DNA of 64,000 nt from Epiperipatus broadwayi (lineage: Eukaryota; Onychophora; Udeonychophora; Euonychophora; Peripatidae), in contig JAQFVV010012477.1 in NCBI GenBank assembly GCA_028023455.1, forward strand, positions 4,481,365 through 4,545,364, in the 5' to 3' direction. This document shows, piece by piece, positions 35,156 to 45,480 of this stretch. Within the stretch, counting starts at the first letter, position 1. Every line of letters starts with the position of its first letter. The translations under genes were made by a program, and so were the position numbers. Below the pieces are notes generated by a model. It worked only from the letters and a program-made list of their open reading frames with translations. It ran no database searches and was not told the origin of the DNA.

Positions 35156-35229
<74 letters not shown>
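35031..35229 (+). mobile_element. PLE 3' end fragment with AT tract
   Basis: After a T-run, about 110 bp are nearly identical to 41628-41740, where the same sequence follows a PLE endonuclease remnant. It contains a hammerhead-like fold (35060-35103) and ends in an AT run (35159-35229), the same order as at 41.6-41.8 kb. Confidence 0.75.
35060..35103 (+). ncRNA. hammerhead-like ribozyme with U3-A8 core pair (copy 1)
   Basis: Stem I is ACAC (35060-35063) with GTGT (35100-35103). The core is TTGAGAA (35064-35070) instead of CUGANGA, stem II CTGC/GCAG has a TTGTA loop, and GAAA is at 35087-35090. Stem III is ACC (35090-35092) with GGT (35096-35098), loop TTA, then position 17 is T. It is identical in the fold region to 41633-41676. 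Confidence 0.55.
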
Positions 35230-35232
<3 letters not shown>

Positions 35233-35360
35233 TCTCTTCATTTAAAATATAAGATATTTATTGATGAATAACATATAATTTCTGTTAATTAGTAATCTAT
35301 TTACATACCACATTATACAAGAGTTACATTCTCCTAAGTTTAAACTTATATGTAGTAGTA
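35230..35360. other. AT-rich DNA, nothing recognised
   Basis: Short spacer between the AT tract and the palindrome. Confidence 0.4.
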
Positions 35361-35597
35361 TAATTACATTCATATCGGCCTTTCAAGCCAAATTGTGCAA
35401 ACGCTTTTGCGAGTGTTAAATAATAAATGAATACCCTCTGACCAAACAAGATATAGAATTTATGCAGGAATAAAAGGATTCCTTTTATTCCTGCATAAAT
35501 TCTATATCTTGTTTGGTCAGAGGGTATTCATTTATTATTTAACACTCGCAAAAGCGTTTGCACAATTTGGCTTGAAAGGCCGATATGAATGTAATTA
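35361..35597. repeat. perfect 237-nt palindrome
   Basis: Arms 35361-35478 and 35480-35597 are exact reverse complements over 118 bp around a single central T (35479). The arms include CpGs (GCGAG, AACGC, ATCGG), unlike most of the window. Perfect identity means either a very recent event or an assembly or cloning foldback. The sequence has no relative elsewhere in the window. Confidence 0.95.
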
Positions 35598-35879
35598 CAA
35601 TTATATACAGACGCTATAAAAATAAAAATGCTGATTTATGTTGTAGTATAGTAATTTTTATTTCAATATTAAAAATATTCATTTTTTTATTTATTGATTT
35701 TAAATTAACTTCAGGTATATCATTTATATTAGAAGTTAAAAAAAGATTTTATTATAATAAGTATTCAATTTATTTTATTCTATTAAATTCATATTAAGAA
35801 ATAACTAGATTCATCTTTATTTATATATATATATATATGTAAAATTAAGAGCGTGTTAATAGCTCTAAACAAGTTTTTT
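35598..35879. other. AT-rich DNA, nothing recognised
   Basis: The 70-codon ORF starting at 35585 begins inside the palindrome and is Ile/Phe-rich; it is not supported as a gene. Confidence 0.5.
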
Positions 35880-36190
35880 TTTATTTATGATAAATGCTAC
35901 TACAAGAGAAGGCATTCAAATCATTTTTATCTTGGATTGTCCTCATCCCCAGACCGGTTTCGACCTATGGGTCTCTTCAGTGAGGAGTTGGGACATTAGA
36001 TTTAAAAAACCAACTCAAGCAAAGCATTTATCTAAAAGTTAATTGTTAGAAGATCTGAAACTTTTAGACATCTACATGTCTTTAAAGTCAGCTCTCCAAC
36101 TGAAAAAAATCATATGGGCCTGAACTTAATTCAGATACTCCATATATTAGTAGGCTTAGCCCTTTAATTTAGCTAAAGCCACAACAGAAA
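35880..36190 (-). repeat. 456-bp hammerhead family, minus-strand copy
   Basis: Read on the minus strand it shares with 4190-4440 and 52660-52920 the order: palindrome around GAATTAAGTTCAG, CCCATATG, then a TTAAATCTAATG-like segment and the ribozyme. It carries the best hammerhead of the window. Confidence 0.8.
35938..35995 (-). ncRNA. hammerhead ribozyme, complete consensus
   Basis: Minus strand, 5' to 3': distal stem I TGTCC (35995-35991), internal loop CAACT, proximal stem I CCTCA (35985-35981), core CTGAAGA (35980-35974), stem II GACC/GGTC with loop CATA. Then come GAAA (35961-35958), stem III as the self-complementary ACCGGT, C17 at 35952, proximal stem I TGGGG, internal loop ATGA and distal stem I GGACA (35942-35938). 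All invariant residues are present, stem II closes with G-C, and cleavage would follow the GUC ending at 35952. The very short stem III matches PLE-borne hammerheads, which are thought to work best as dimers. Confidence 0.87.
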
Positions 36191-36234
36191 AATAATAATA
36201 GTAATAATAACAATATATATATATATATATATAA
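36191..36234. repeat. AT/ATA tract
   Basis: A short ATA-rich run and an AT tract (36213-36232) separate two repeat families. Confidence 0.7.
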
Positions 36235-37275
36235 TCATTATAACCAGCCAACACTTAGACAATCTAATAATGATAAACAATCTCAAATTGTTGACAATGC
36301 AATCTCTTTTTAACAGTAAAGATGTAATCTTTATTTATGGTCCAATATGATTATATAGACACTAAAAATTATAACTTGATCACTGAGATTGAAATTATTG
36401 ATACACAGAGTTTAAATAAACTGTCTTAAACAGGTAAATATAATCTATTTTAAATGCAGACTAATACATAGTGAATTATAACATTACAAACTTCAATTAT
36501 AACTTTCAAATTGCTCCCAAAGTTACTTAAACAATAAGTGTAATAATGCTCAAGGCAAAATGTGTTTATAAGTAAACATTAAAACCCAGTCGACACTTAG
36601 TTAACCCCAATATCAATAACAATCAACAATTATAAACTGCTGTCAAGGCAATCTCTTTTTAACAAAAGAGGTGGAATCCCACCTATATTTATAATCCAAT
36701 ATATTTATATAGACAATAAAGATTGCAACTTGACCATAAAGATTGAAATTATTGATATACAGAAGTTTAAATAATTATCTTTGAACAGGTAAATATATAC
36801 CCTATTCTGAATGCAGTTTAATAAATTGTCAGTTATAATATTACAAACTGCAATTGTAAATTTCAAATTCACCCAATGTATTACTTAAATAATAAATATA
36901 ATAATTCTCAAGGCTAAATAGATTTAAATTTGCAATCTTTACTATCTATATAAATATATTGGACCATATATAAAGGTGATATTTCACCTTTATTGTTAAA
37001 AAGAGGTTGTCTTGACAACAGTTTGAGATTATTGATTGTTATGATATTGGGTTGTCTAACTGTTGAGTGATTTTTGATGATTATTTATAAACCCATTTAG
37101 CCTTGAAGATTATTACACTTATTATTTAAGTAATACTTTGAGGGCAGTCTGAAAATCATAATTAGTTTGTAATGTTATACTTGACTATTTATTAGTCTGC
37201 ATTCAGAAATAAGTTATAGTTATTAGTTATTTGTTTAAGAAGGTTTATTTAAATTTTTGTGTATCAATAATATAT
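36235..37275. repeat. 342-bp tandem repeat, two units plus an inverted unit
   Basis: Two direct units start at about 36251 and 36593 (CACTTAG, period 342). An inverted unit follows from about 36925, where TTGCAATCTTTACTAT mirrors the ATAAAGATTGCAA of the second unit. A GTTGTC/GACAAC-type hairpin is conserved in all copies. Relatives are at 7395-7640, 18576-18680 and 40850-41030. No coding potential or polymerase III boxes were recognised; it could be a satellite-like or foldback MITE family. Confidence 0.85.
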
Positions 37276-37899
37276 ATATATATAAGTATATTATTAATTG
37301 TATAAGGTAATCAATATATTAAATATTAATTGTATAAGGTAATCAATATATTAAACTTTCTTATGTCTTGGAAAGTATAGATATTCTGGAATATATTTGT
37401 GTTATATGGATATATGTATTTCATATTTCATATTAAGTAATTAAAGATTGATAAGCAATCACACATTTAAATATGAAATTAATGACAAGTGATGATTTAT
37501 TGTACATTCAATTAGATAGTATGTGTTATGTATCAATTGTTATGATCTATTCATCATATATATATAGTTTATTATACAATTGATATAATAAATTTTAATT
37601 TAACTTAAATAAACTTGTGTGATTATTGACCGAATATGCAATACAAATTCATTGATTAATAACATTTGAGTGAGAAAAGATAAACTGACTATATCATAAA
37701 ATTTACTTGAAATAACTATATCACATAATCTACAAATGAAATCTCAGAATTGGTGAGTATGGTTATATTATATATTTGTATTAAATTCAATAGTTATTAT
37801 CTGACTGGATATAAAATTTGTATGGTAATCATAATCAAATATTTGTGTGTTTTTATCTAAATCATTATTGATCAAATAGGTTCTATATTGAGTTTATGG
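37276..37899. other. AT-rich DNA with short duplications
   Basis: TTAATTGTATAAGGTAATCA occurs twice (about 37285 and 37327). Nothing else recognised. Confidence 0.5.
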
Positions 37900-39400
37900 T
37901 TGGTTAATAAAATCTTAAGTTTGTACAATTGTAAAGCTGGCAGTAGCATATTCTGTTCTGTTATGAGTTAGAATGATTTGCTTTAATTATATTTAAATTT
38001 ATTTAATGCAGATCATAAATCCAATTAAATATTAAATTTTGATATTCATACTTGATTATAGTAAATGTTAAGAATTCTTTTTATATGTTTTGATTGTTAT
38101 AATATACAGTTTAAATAATTTAGTTATAGAAAATTTAAAATAAATTGATATGATTACTTAATTTTAATTTAATTACGTAATTTCAATATAAATCTACTGT
38201 TTCCTTTATATACTAGTATGATTGGATATTACAGATTCAAGATCATCTTATAGGTTTATTGATACTACATCACTATTAAGAATTTTATCATGCTATAATT
38301 AGTGATTAGTAATAGTAAATTAATATGTAGCATGACTGTGTTAGTATTATTTATCATTTTATTAAACTAGAATTTAAAATTAATTATTGGAATGTATATT
38401 TATTTAAGTATTATAGATCTTGTAATCTTATAAGGCATATTAAAATTATTTCAATTATTCATGAATTTTTTTATTTAGATATTAACATGGTGAAATTTTA
38501 GTATAAGTTTATATTATTATAAGCAATGTTTGATTCATTAGATATATTAGAATATACTTGTTGAATGATTTATCATTATTTTCATTTGATTATAAGTGAA
38601 ATATATTTTAAGCATATATCATTGTTTTGAGACAGTGATATTTGGTTTAATTGCTTTATTTCAATCTACTTTAAGTAAAGTGTGTATTTAAGGTATTTGA
38701 CATGATGATTTTGTTTTTTTTCTGTTTATTCTAAATGCTGTTTGAACTTTTGATTCTATAATAAAGATTAATATTACTGTTTTGTTTTAGTATAGCTAAC
38801 AGTCAGATATGTGATTAGATAAAGGATTATTTTAAAGACTAATGATTATTTATTGATTAGTATTTGTTAGCTTAGTATATTATATTTATTCTGTTATAAA
38901 CAATACTATTATTTACAAGTATTATAAAATTAGTATTATTTTTCCTTGATTTATATTTTAACAGTTACAAATGATGTCCAACTTCAGGGCTCTATTCTCT
39001 TATATAGGGTGACCAATGACTAAGCTATATATTTTATTCAGGCTACATTAGAGTTATTATTTCTCATTGCACATTTTTGATCTGTTATAAATGCCACCTA
39101 AATCATTGGGGTCATAACAGAGATTAGCATATGCACATATTTATTCTTTTATAAATAACACCATAATTTGGAATGAATGATTAAATAGAATCACTCTAAC
39201 AATGGCTTTGTCATATACAATCTGTTACAAATGGTACTCTAACTTTAAGGGCAATAATAAAGCTTATTTCATCATAATTTTTTTATGTCGGTTATAAAAT
39301 ACTGCCCAAATCTGTAAAACAACTTTTTATATTTTATTACAAATGGCTCTCAAATCTGTCTGTGGAGCATTAAAAGAAAAGCACACCCTTTAAATTCTGC
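37900..39400 (+). repeat. old diverged repeat with TTCTGTTACAAAT motif
   Basis: Contains irregularly spaced units like TATTCTGTTACAAATGGC followed by ACCCAAATCTG (for example near 37955, 38890, 39085, 39220 and 39335). The same units occur inverted at 46530-47900. The segment TTTTAATTATATTTA followed by GATATTAAATTTT-like sequence aligns between the two loci as well. This is probably one ancient ~1.5 kb transposable element or satellite in two orientations. Confidence 0.6.
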
Positions 39401-39420
39401 TACAATATATATATATATAT
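39401..39420. repeat. AT tract
   Basis: Short AT run bordering the foldback on its left; a longer one borders it on the right. Confidence 0.8.
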
Positions 39421-39760
39421 AACAAAACTTAAATATATTCCAAACAACGGTAAACAATTTATAATACAATATAAATAAAAACTCAATAAAAACTCATAAA
39501 AAAATATTTTCGATTATATTCATAATCATTTTCAACTCAACTTTCAAAATGGAATCATCTATAAAACCTCATAAAGAAATATTTTCGATTATATTCATAA
39601 TCATTTTCAACTCAACTTTCAAAATGGAATGAAAGTTGAGTTGAAAATGATTATGAATATAATCGAAAATATTTCTTTATGAGTTTTTATTGAGTTTTTA
39701 TTTATATTGTATTATAAATTGTTTACCGTTGTTTGGAATATATTTAAGTTTTGTTATTGT
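39421..39760. repeat. foldback with duplicated left arm and hairpin-GAAA motif
   Basis: The left arm (39421-39545) and right arm (39631-39757) are nearly exact reverse complements. Part of the left arm (about 39505-39550) is repeated directly at 39576-39630. On the plus strand of the right arm a hammerhead-like layout is seen near 39637-39680: core-like TTGAAAA, stem GATTAT/ATAATC, GAAA, and a self-complementary AATATT. Confidence 0.85.
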
Positions 39761-39787
39761 ATTATTGATATTAGTGGACATTTATTT

Positions 39788-39792
<5 letters not shown>

Positions 39793-39859
<67 letters not shown>
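39793..39859. repeat. AT dinucleotide tract
   Basis: An uninterrupted TA run of about 65 bp next to the foldback. Confidence 0.95.
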
Positions 39860-39860
<1 letters not shown>

Positions 39861-40849
39861 GTTTAATCTTAATTCAAAATTGAACATCTGTTGCCTTAAA
39901 ATGTAATTTGAAATCAATTTATACTTAAAAATTGACATAAACCCAGATTTTTAAATTTATCTCATTTAATCCAGCAATATTTTAAGCCATGAGTTTAGAT
40001 AACTGTACAACTTTTTTTTTTGGCTTAAAATATAGGTAAAAATATTTAATTTTGTTTTTTGAAAAATGTATAACTTTTGCAAAGAATAAAATAGCAATGC
40101 TTACAATGGACAAATAAAGCACAATTCAACAATGTAACAACTTCCATTACAAAATGAAAGTTAAAAACTATTATGAACTTATTTTGAATTACACATCTCA
40201 AGATAGGTTAAATATCACATGAGTATTTTTAAATAAAAACAGAACATAAATGTTTTTGTTAAAGATTGACTCATAAAATTTAAATTTTTGTTATAAGTTT
40301 TTTTTTTTTTGAGTATTAATAAAAACATTTTTTGATTATAGAATTACTTTATAATCAGACATCCAATGCACTGAATTTAGTTCCATAGTGTTCCACATTT
40401 TGTAGAAGTGTGCTGTATGTAGGCCATTTTGATCTAGACAGTTTCCCTTTTATTTAGAAAACTTTTCAAGATGTAAAAAGCAAGATGTCTTACTTTTGAT
40501 CTTATCAACTCATTAATTACAAATCTTTTTCTGTGGTCATTTTTTCTCATTACTTCTATAAATAAATTTGTTTGTAGCCTTTATTTCTTCAATACATTCT
40601 CTCCTTTTATTTATTTTTTTATTATTATATACTAATTATCATATATATATAATTCTATAAAAACACTCACATAGCATAAGTACATAACATATCTATAATA
40701 TTTATACATAATAATTTCCTTCTATTTTTCCATGTGACTCCTTAAATCTAATACACAAATATTTATCTTTGTAATTTCATAACAGAATAATTGAAAGATA
40801 TAATTAGAGATATATTTTGAAAACTACATTTAAGGAGATACATAAAGTA
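39860..40849. other. AT-rich DNA, nothing recognised
   Basis: No coding or repeat structure was recognised. Confidence 0.5.
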
Positions 40850-41030
40850 TACTTTTTTGTATCAATAATTTCAATCTCTGTAGTCAAGTTGCAATCTCAG
40901 TGTCTATATTAATATATAGGACCATAAAAAGGCAGGTTTCCATCTTTATTGTTAAAAGAAGGTTGCCTTGACAACAGGTTGAGATTGTTGATTGTTATTG
41001 ATATTAGGATTGTTTGTTGACTGAATTTAG
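40850..41030 (+). repeat. 342-bp repeat family, partial copy
   Basis: Same orientation and order as the inverted unit at 36925-37275: ATCAATAATTTCAATCTCTG, then GGACCATAAAAAGG, the TTGTTAAAAGAAGGTTGCC hairpin region and GAGATTGTTGATTGTTATTG. Confidence 0.8.
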
Positions 41031-41375
41031 TGATAAATATTAATTTCTCACCATACAAATACAGAATAATATTAACATTACTATTATTTATGTTTTCTAC
41101 AGAAATTTATGAACTTTAAAGTGATTAATTGAATTTTTCAACAAACATTGCAAACTAAAAAATCCCTCATACAATATCTATAAAAGGTGTAAACAATACA
41201 TTAATATTATGTATATATTATTAATAATCATTTAGACTTTGCATATGCACTTTTAAGGTTTATGAATAGAAGAAAATTATGTGTCTTTATAAGTATTATA
41301 TAATTAATTATATTACTGTTTTTATTATAGAATTATGTAAATGAGATAAATTAAATAAAAGTAGAGTTAAAAATA
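41031..41375. other. AT-rich DNA, nothing recognised
   Basis: No coding or repeat structure was recognised. Confidence 0.4.
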
Positions 41376-41760
41376 GATATCTTAGTTCTGCTTTGTATGT
41401 CCATGAAAAGGATACAGGCCACACTATTGATTTTGATGAAGCTAAGGTTGTCTTCTTTGAGAGAAATGAAATCAAAAAAAGAATTAAAGAGTCTTTATTA
41501 TTGAAAATTTATTATTCTGAAGCAATTAACTTATTTAAGAGTTCTTTTAATATTAAGGGTGGATAGGAAGTGAATGGATTTGTGGGTAGTTTTTAATAGT
41601 ATATATAATGTGTGGTTTTTTTGTAGTTCTTTACACTTGAGAAGTCTGCTTGTAGCAGTGAAACCTTAGGTTGTGTTTTAATATTATTTTTATGCTGGTC
41701 TGGTTTAATTTTAGATTTGGGGTAGTTTTGATTTTATATTGACTAGTTTAGCTTTATGCT
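41376..41760 (+). pseudogene. PLE endonuclease C-terminal fragment and 3' end (second PLE lineage)
   Basis: From about 41387 to 41566 one frame encodes SALYVHEKDTGHTIDF, then EAKVVFFERNEIKKRIKES and a stretch ending KGG before TAG. This is the C-terminal part of the PLE GIY-YIG domain (H...GH, R..KES). It differs strongly from the PLE at 5-6 kb, so it is another lineage. The copy is 5'-truncated, has no RT, and runs into a 3' UTR with a hammerhead-like fold (41633-41676) and an AT tract. Its last 110 bp recur at 35050-35160. Confidence 0.85.
41633..41676 (+). ncRNA. hammerhead-like ribozyme with U3-A8 core pair (copy 2)
   Basis: Stem I ACAC (41633-41636) with GTGT (41673-41676); core TTGAGAA (41637-41643); stem II CTGC/GCAG with loop TTGTA, closed by a G-U pair if one U is bulged. 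GAAA at 41660-41663 is followed by stem III ACC/GGT with loop TTA, and position 17 is T41672, giving a GUU site. Every helix of a type I hammerhead is present. Core changes C3 to U and G8 to A together keep the 3-8 Watson-Crick pair. It sits in the 3' region of a PLE, where hammerheads are known to occur. Confidence 0.6.
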
Positions 41761-41762
41761 TG

Positions 41763-41765
<3 letters not shown>

Positions 41766-41828
<63 letters not shown>
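41766..41828. repeat. AT dinucleotide tract
   Basis: TA run between the PLE 3' end and the mariner left end; a TA target fits mariner insertion into it. Confidence 0.95.
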
Positions 41829-41831
<3 letters not shown>

Positions 41832-43112
41832 GTGTGACAATTTAATTTCTGGAAGATATAAAATATACATGTGGAACTGTACATTGGTGGCTACTGTTGT
41901 CTACAAGGTAGTCCCCTTAAGGTATCTATGCACTGATTAAAATGGAATTTCCATTTCTGAAAGAATACCTGAAACTCATTTTCAGGAATACAGTTGAGCA
42001 GCCATCTCACATTCCATTAGATATCAGTTGTAATAGAATATCTTCATCCTTTCATCACAGTTTTTAATTTTGGAAATAAGCAAAAATCATAGGGGGCTAT
42101 ATCATCACATGGCAGGATGGTCTGGTTGTGTAATTTATTTTTTTTGCCAAAAAGTCTCTCACAATGAGCATGCTATTATAGGATTTGGAATATTGTCATG
42201 ATGAATGATACACTTGTCAGATCACAATTTGGGGCTTTTTCTTTGAACTGAATCTCATAATCTCTAAAGTACATTTAAATAACATTGTTAATTGATTGTT
42301 GCTTTTGTTTAATAAATTCTTTGTGGACTGTTCTCTTGTGATTAAAGTAACACTCAAACATGGTCTTAAACTATGAGCATGGTGTGCATGACATTTTAGA
42401 GCATGGTGAATCAAAAATTTCCATTGCATGCTCTGTTTTGTTTTGGTTCATACTGGAAGCATCAAATTTCATCATCTGAATTTGCCTTTAGAAGCAGATG
42501 TGTATTTAAAGAAAAATCGGTTGAAGCAGCAAAACAATTCTGTTTCTATTCATCCATCAAGATACAGGGTACAAATTTCAAGGAAATCTTTCTCATGACC
42601 AATTCTTTATTTAAAATTACTCTTTTGTTCATTAATCTGCAATTCTTTAGCTATCAATCTCACACTTAATTGTCTATCAGACTGCATTGCATCTCACCCT
42701 TTAATATTAACATCAGTCATTGTTGTTTTTAGCTGTCTGCTTCTGAGATCACCTGTCACAACTCACCCATCATTGAATATTTTATGCTATTCAAACACAC
42801 TTGATTTCTTAATAACGTCTTCACCATATGCTATATCCAACAGTTGCAATGTTTCAGTAGCATATTTGCTAGTTTTCACACAAAATTTGATATTAATATG
42901 TTGCTCAAAATTTCAATCACACATTTTTATGCCAAAATGTATGCATGGATATTTATTATTTTCTCAATAACCAACTAACAACTAGCTCTATCAACTTAAA
43001 ATTTACACACATGTTAGCTTAAACATTTTCAAACACTAATACTTGTGATTTTGATACAATTAAGTCACAAATGACACTACATGATGATTCCAGAAATTAA
43101 ATTGTCACACTA
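41829..43112 (-). mobile_element. mariner transposon (Tc1/mariner), decayed
   Basis: Terminal inverted repeats of about 24 bp: GTGTGACAATTTAATTTC (41832 onward) and its reverse complement ending at 43110. They are embedded in TA repeats that supply the expected TA target site. The length of about 1.28 kb is typical. It encodes a recognisable but disabled transposase on the minus strand. Confidence 0.93.
41880..42924 (-). pseudogene. mariner transposase pseudogene
   Basis: Cut-and-paste DDE/D transposase, about 348 codons long, close to the family norm of about 345. The start ATG is at 42924-42922. N-terminal paired-type DNA-binding domain: INIKFCVKTSKYATETLQ, then AYGEDVIKKSSVFE and H-K-F-DG, with the W of the family EWHK motif replaced by a stop. 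Next come DRQLSVRLIAKELQIN and, near 42580-42560, the LYLDG-like segment. An open stretch (42217-42429) keeps LEIMRFSSKKKPQI. Near the C-terminus APYDFCLFPKLK (about 42085-42050) holds the last catalytic Asp, followed by IPENEFQVFFQKWK. Several stops and at least two frameshifts make it inactive. The subfamily (mauritiana-like?) is not decided. Confidence 0.92.
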
Positions 43113-45480
43113 TATATATATGTATAGTTAAAATCAAACAAAATGTCAAGTGACTTTTTACTTTCAATTATTTCCATATTTTGAAGATATGCAAGTAAAA
43201 ATTGTGTATACTACTGAAACTAGTCAGTAGCTAAAAATATGTCTAAATCGCTCTGAAATTCTGTTCATAATGCATATATTAATAAAATTAATAGTATATT
43301 CAATTATAATGCTATACAGATAAAAAATAAAATAAAATTCTTCATATTAAATCTAAATAAAATACTTTATTTAACTACAAATCAATATTCAAGTAAATTA
43401 TCGATTTATTTTTCCAGGTTTCCCCAAAACTTAACAGAAACAAATTTCATCAAACAAAAAAAAAAAAAAATCTATACAAATGAATTCTGTTTTTTTTTTT
43501 AAAGTGTTCTAAAACTAATGTTGCAAATTAAATCAATTAATTTTTACTTATTTTAAAATTATTTAAAATAAGTTTTTTTTAAAAAAAAATTTTTTTCCTT
43601 TTAAAAATAATTTTCATTGGTTAACTATTAAGTACTGATAAAAATTCTGCATACATAGAATAAAAAAAATCTGAACACATAAAAAAGAAAGCAAAAAAAA
43701 AAAAAAAAACAACAAAACAAAAAAACAACTTTTTACATTCAAATAAAGATGCATAAAAAAAGTGGGATATTAAAAATTGTTTAGTTTTTCTAAAATGCAA
43801 CAACAACAAAACAAAAAAAGAGTAGCGAAAACAAAAAAACTGCAAGTGTTGGTGAAAGAATTTATAACATATCATTGTTAGAATCAAACATAAGACTTCA
43901 TAATAAAAATTATTAGTTAGTTAAATGTCAGCACGCACATACGTATATATCTCACATAACAATGGTAATATTTCTGCCTTCCAAATATATATCTTGCTTT
44001 TAAATTTCGGTCAGGTATATTAAAAAATAGTTTTTCAGATAGTTGACTAATAGTTAACCCAGTTAAACATTAATTATTGGTTAATAAATAATTATCTAAG
44101 TATTTTTATCTGATTGGCAGTTGCCAAGTCTGGATAATATTGTTTTTTTATTTATTTATGAATTGTTTATCTGTAAAAGGCTATTGGAAAGGTTATTGTC
44201 TTGCAATGAAAATATGTAGAGACTTTTATCTTTCATTAATATATCATAATTAACCTACAAATCTAACTGAAAGAAATTTATAAACAATTGTTGATGATAA
44301 TATAATAATATCATCATTGTATAATATAGAACATTTAAATATTTTCATAATGATTAATTAAAAAAGGAAATAAAGATAATACTAGTCACACGCATGAAAA
44401 TGTGATCTTTATTTTATTTTAAATAGCAAAACTTAGAATGGTTGCCTCAATATCAACAACAACAATAACTTTAACAACAACAAAAACACAATTCTTACTA
44501 CATAGACATTAATTCAGTTCAATAATAAATATAAAAGTATTTAAATTTAAAAGCAATTTGATTACAACAAAAAGAATTAATTGGCTTATTATTACTATAG
44601 ATATAGGTAAACACTTGCAAATAAATAACACATTCTAATTTATTTTTGATACTTTTACATATCAGAATTTAAACATATAAATGAGATGTTTGTAGTTTTT
44701 GTTTGTGACTAATAAATTGCCCTCATAATCTTTTATTTAACCTTATTATTAAAAACAACAATTTATAAATAATGGAAAAAGCACAACAAATACTAATATA
44801 TATATATATATGCTATATATATAAATACTAATATATATATATATATATATTACTGCTAAAACAGCATGTATGCTCAAATTAGAACAAATCCACTTCTTGG
44901 TAGACAAACCTCTCATGAAAAAGAGATTTCTTAATAGGTTATTTAATTGCATATAATGATAATTTTTATGGTTTATATATTTTTTTACTTTCTAATTTCT
45001 AGATACTCATTTACCAATTAAGCTCATTTTGGGATAGATATTAAAAAAAAAATTAAACTTCCTTAAAATTTTTCAGTTATTCATAAAAATTGTAACTTTA
45101 ATAAAGAATATATTTTTTAAAAAAATATAGTTAGTGGATATATTAGCTATTACACCATGACGGACAACTGAAATGTGCTGCTTTAGTTGAAAATACATTT
45201 TGGAAGCTATTTACCTTTGTCATATGTCATTGTTCATAATATAACAATCAATCTAAATAATTTTTATATTGGATATTTGACCACTGTATATATTATCATT
45301 ATTCATGTTTTTCAAGTCTGTATGATAGATGAAAGTTTTAAATATATCTAACACATATATAATGAATTGATAAATGCATTTGATAAATATATTCCTCCAA
45401 GCTTGAAATAAATCTAAAACTATTTTCAGGTGTTTTAAATCTTTAGTTTATTTGACAAATGAGAATTTCTCATGAAATGT
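43113..45480. other. AT-rich DNA, no gene recognised
   Basis: Long A- and T-homopolymers (for example near 43459, 43490 and 43695) and TA tracts near 44799-44850. Small ORFs across homopolymers (43621-43887, 44749-44952) are not supported. Confidence 0.5.

Noticed and set aside
37000-37060. A hammerhead in the 342-bp family.
   Set aside because: A conserved hairpin exists, but no CUGANGA or GAAA pair with flanking stems was found on either strand.
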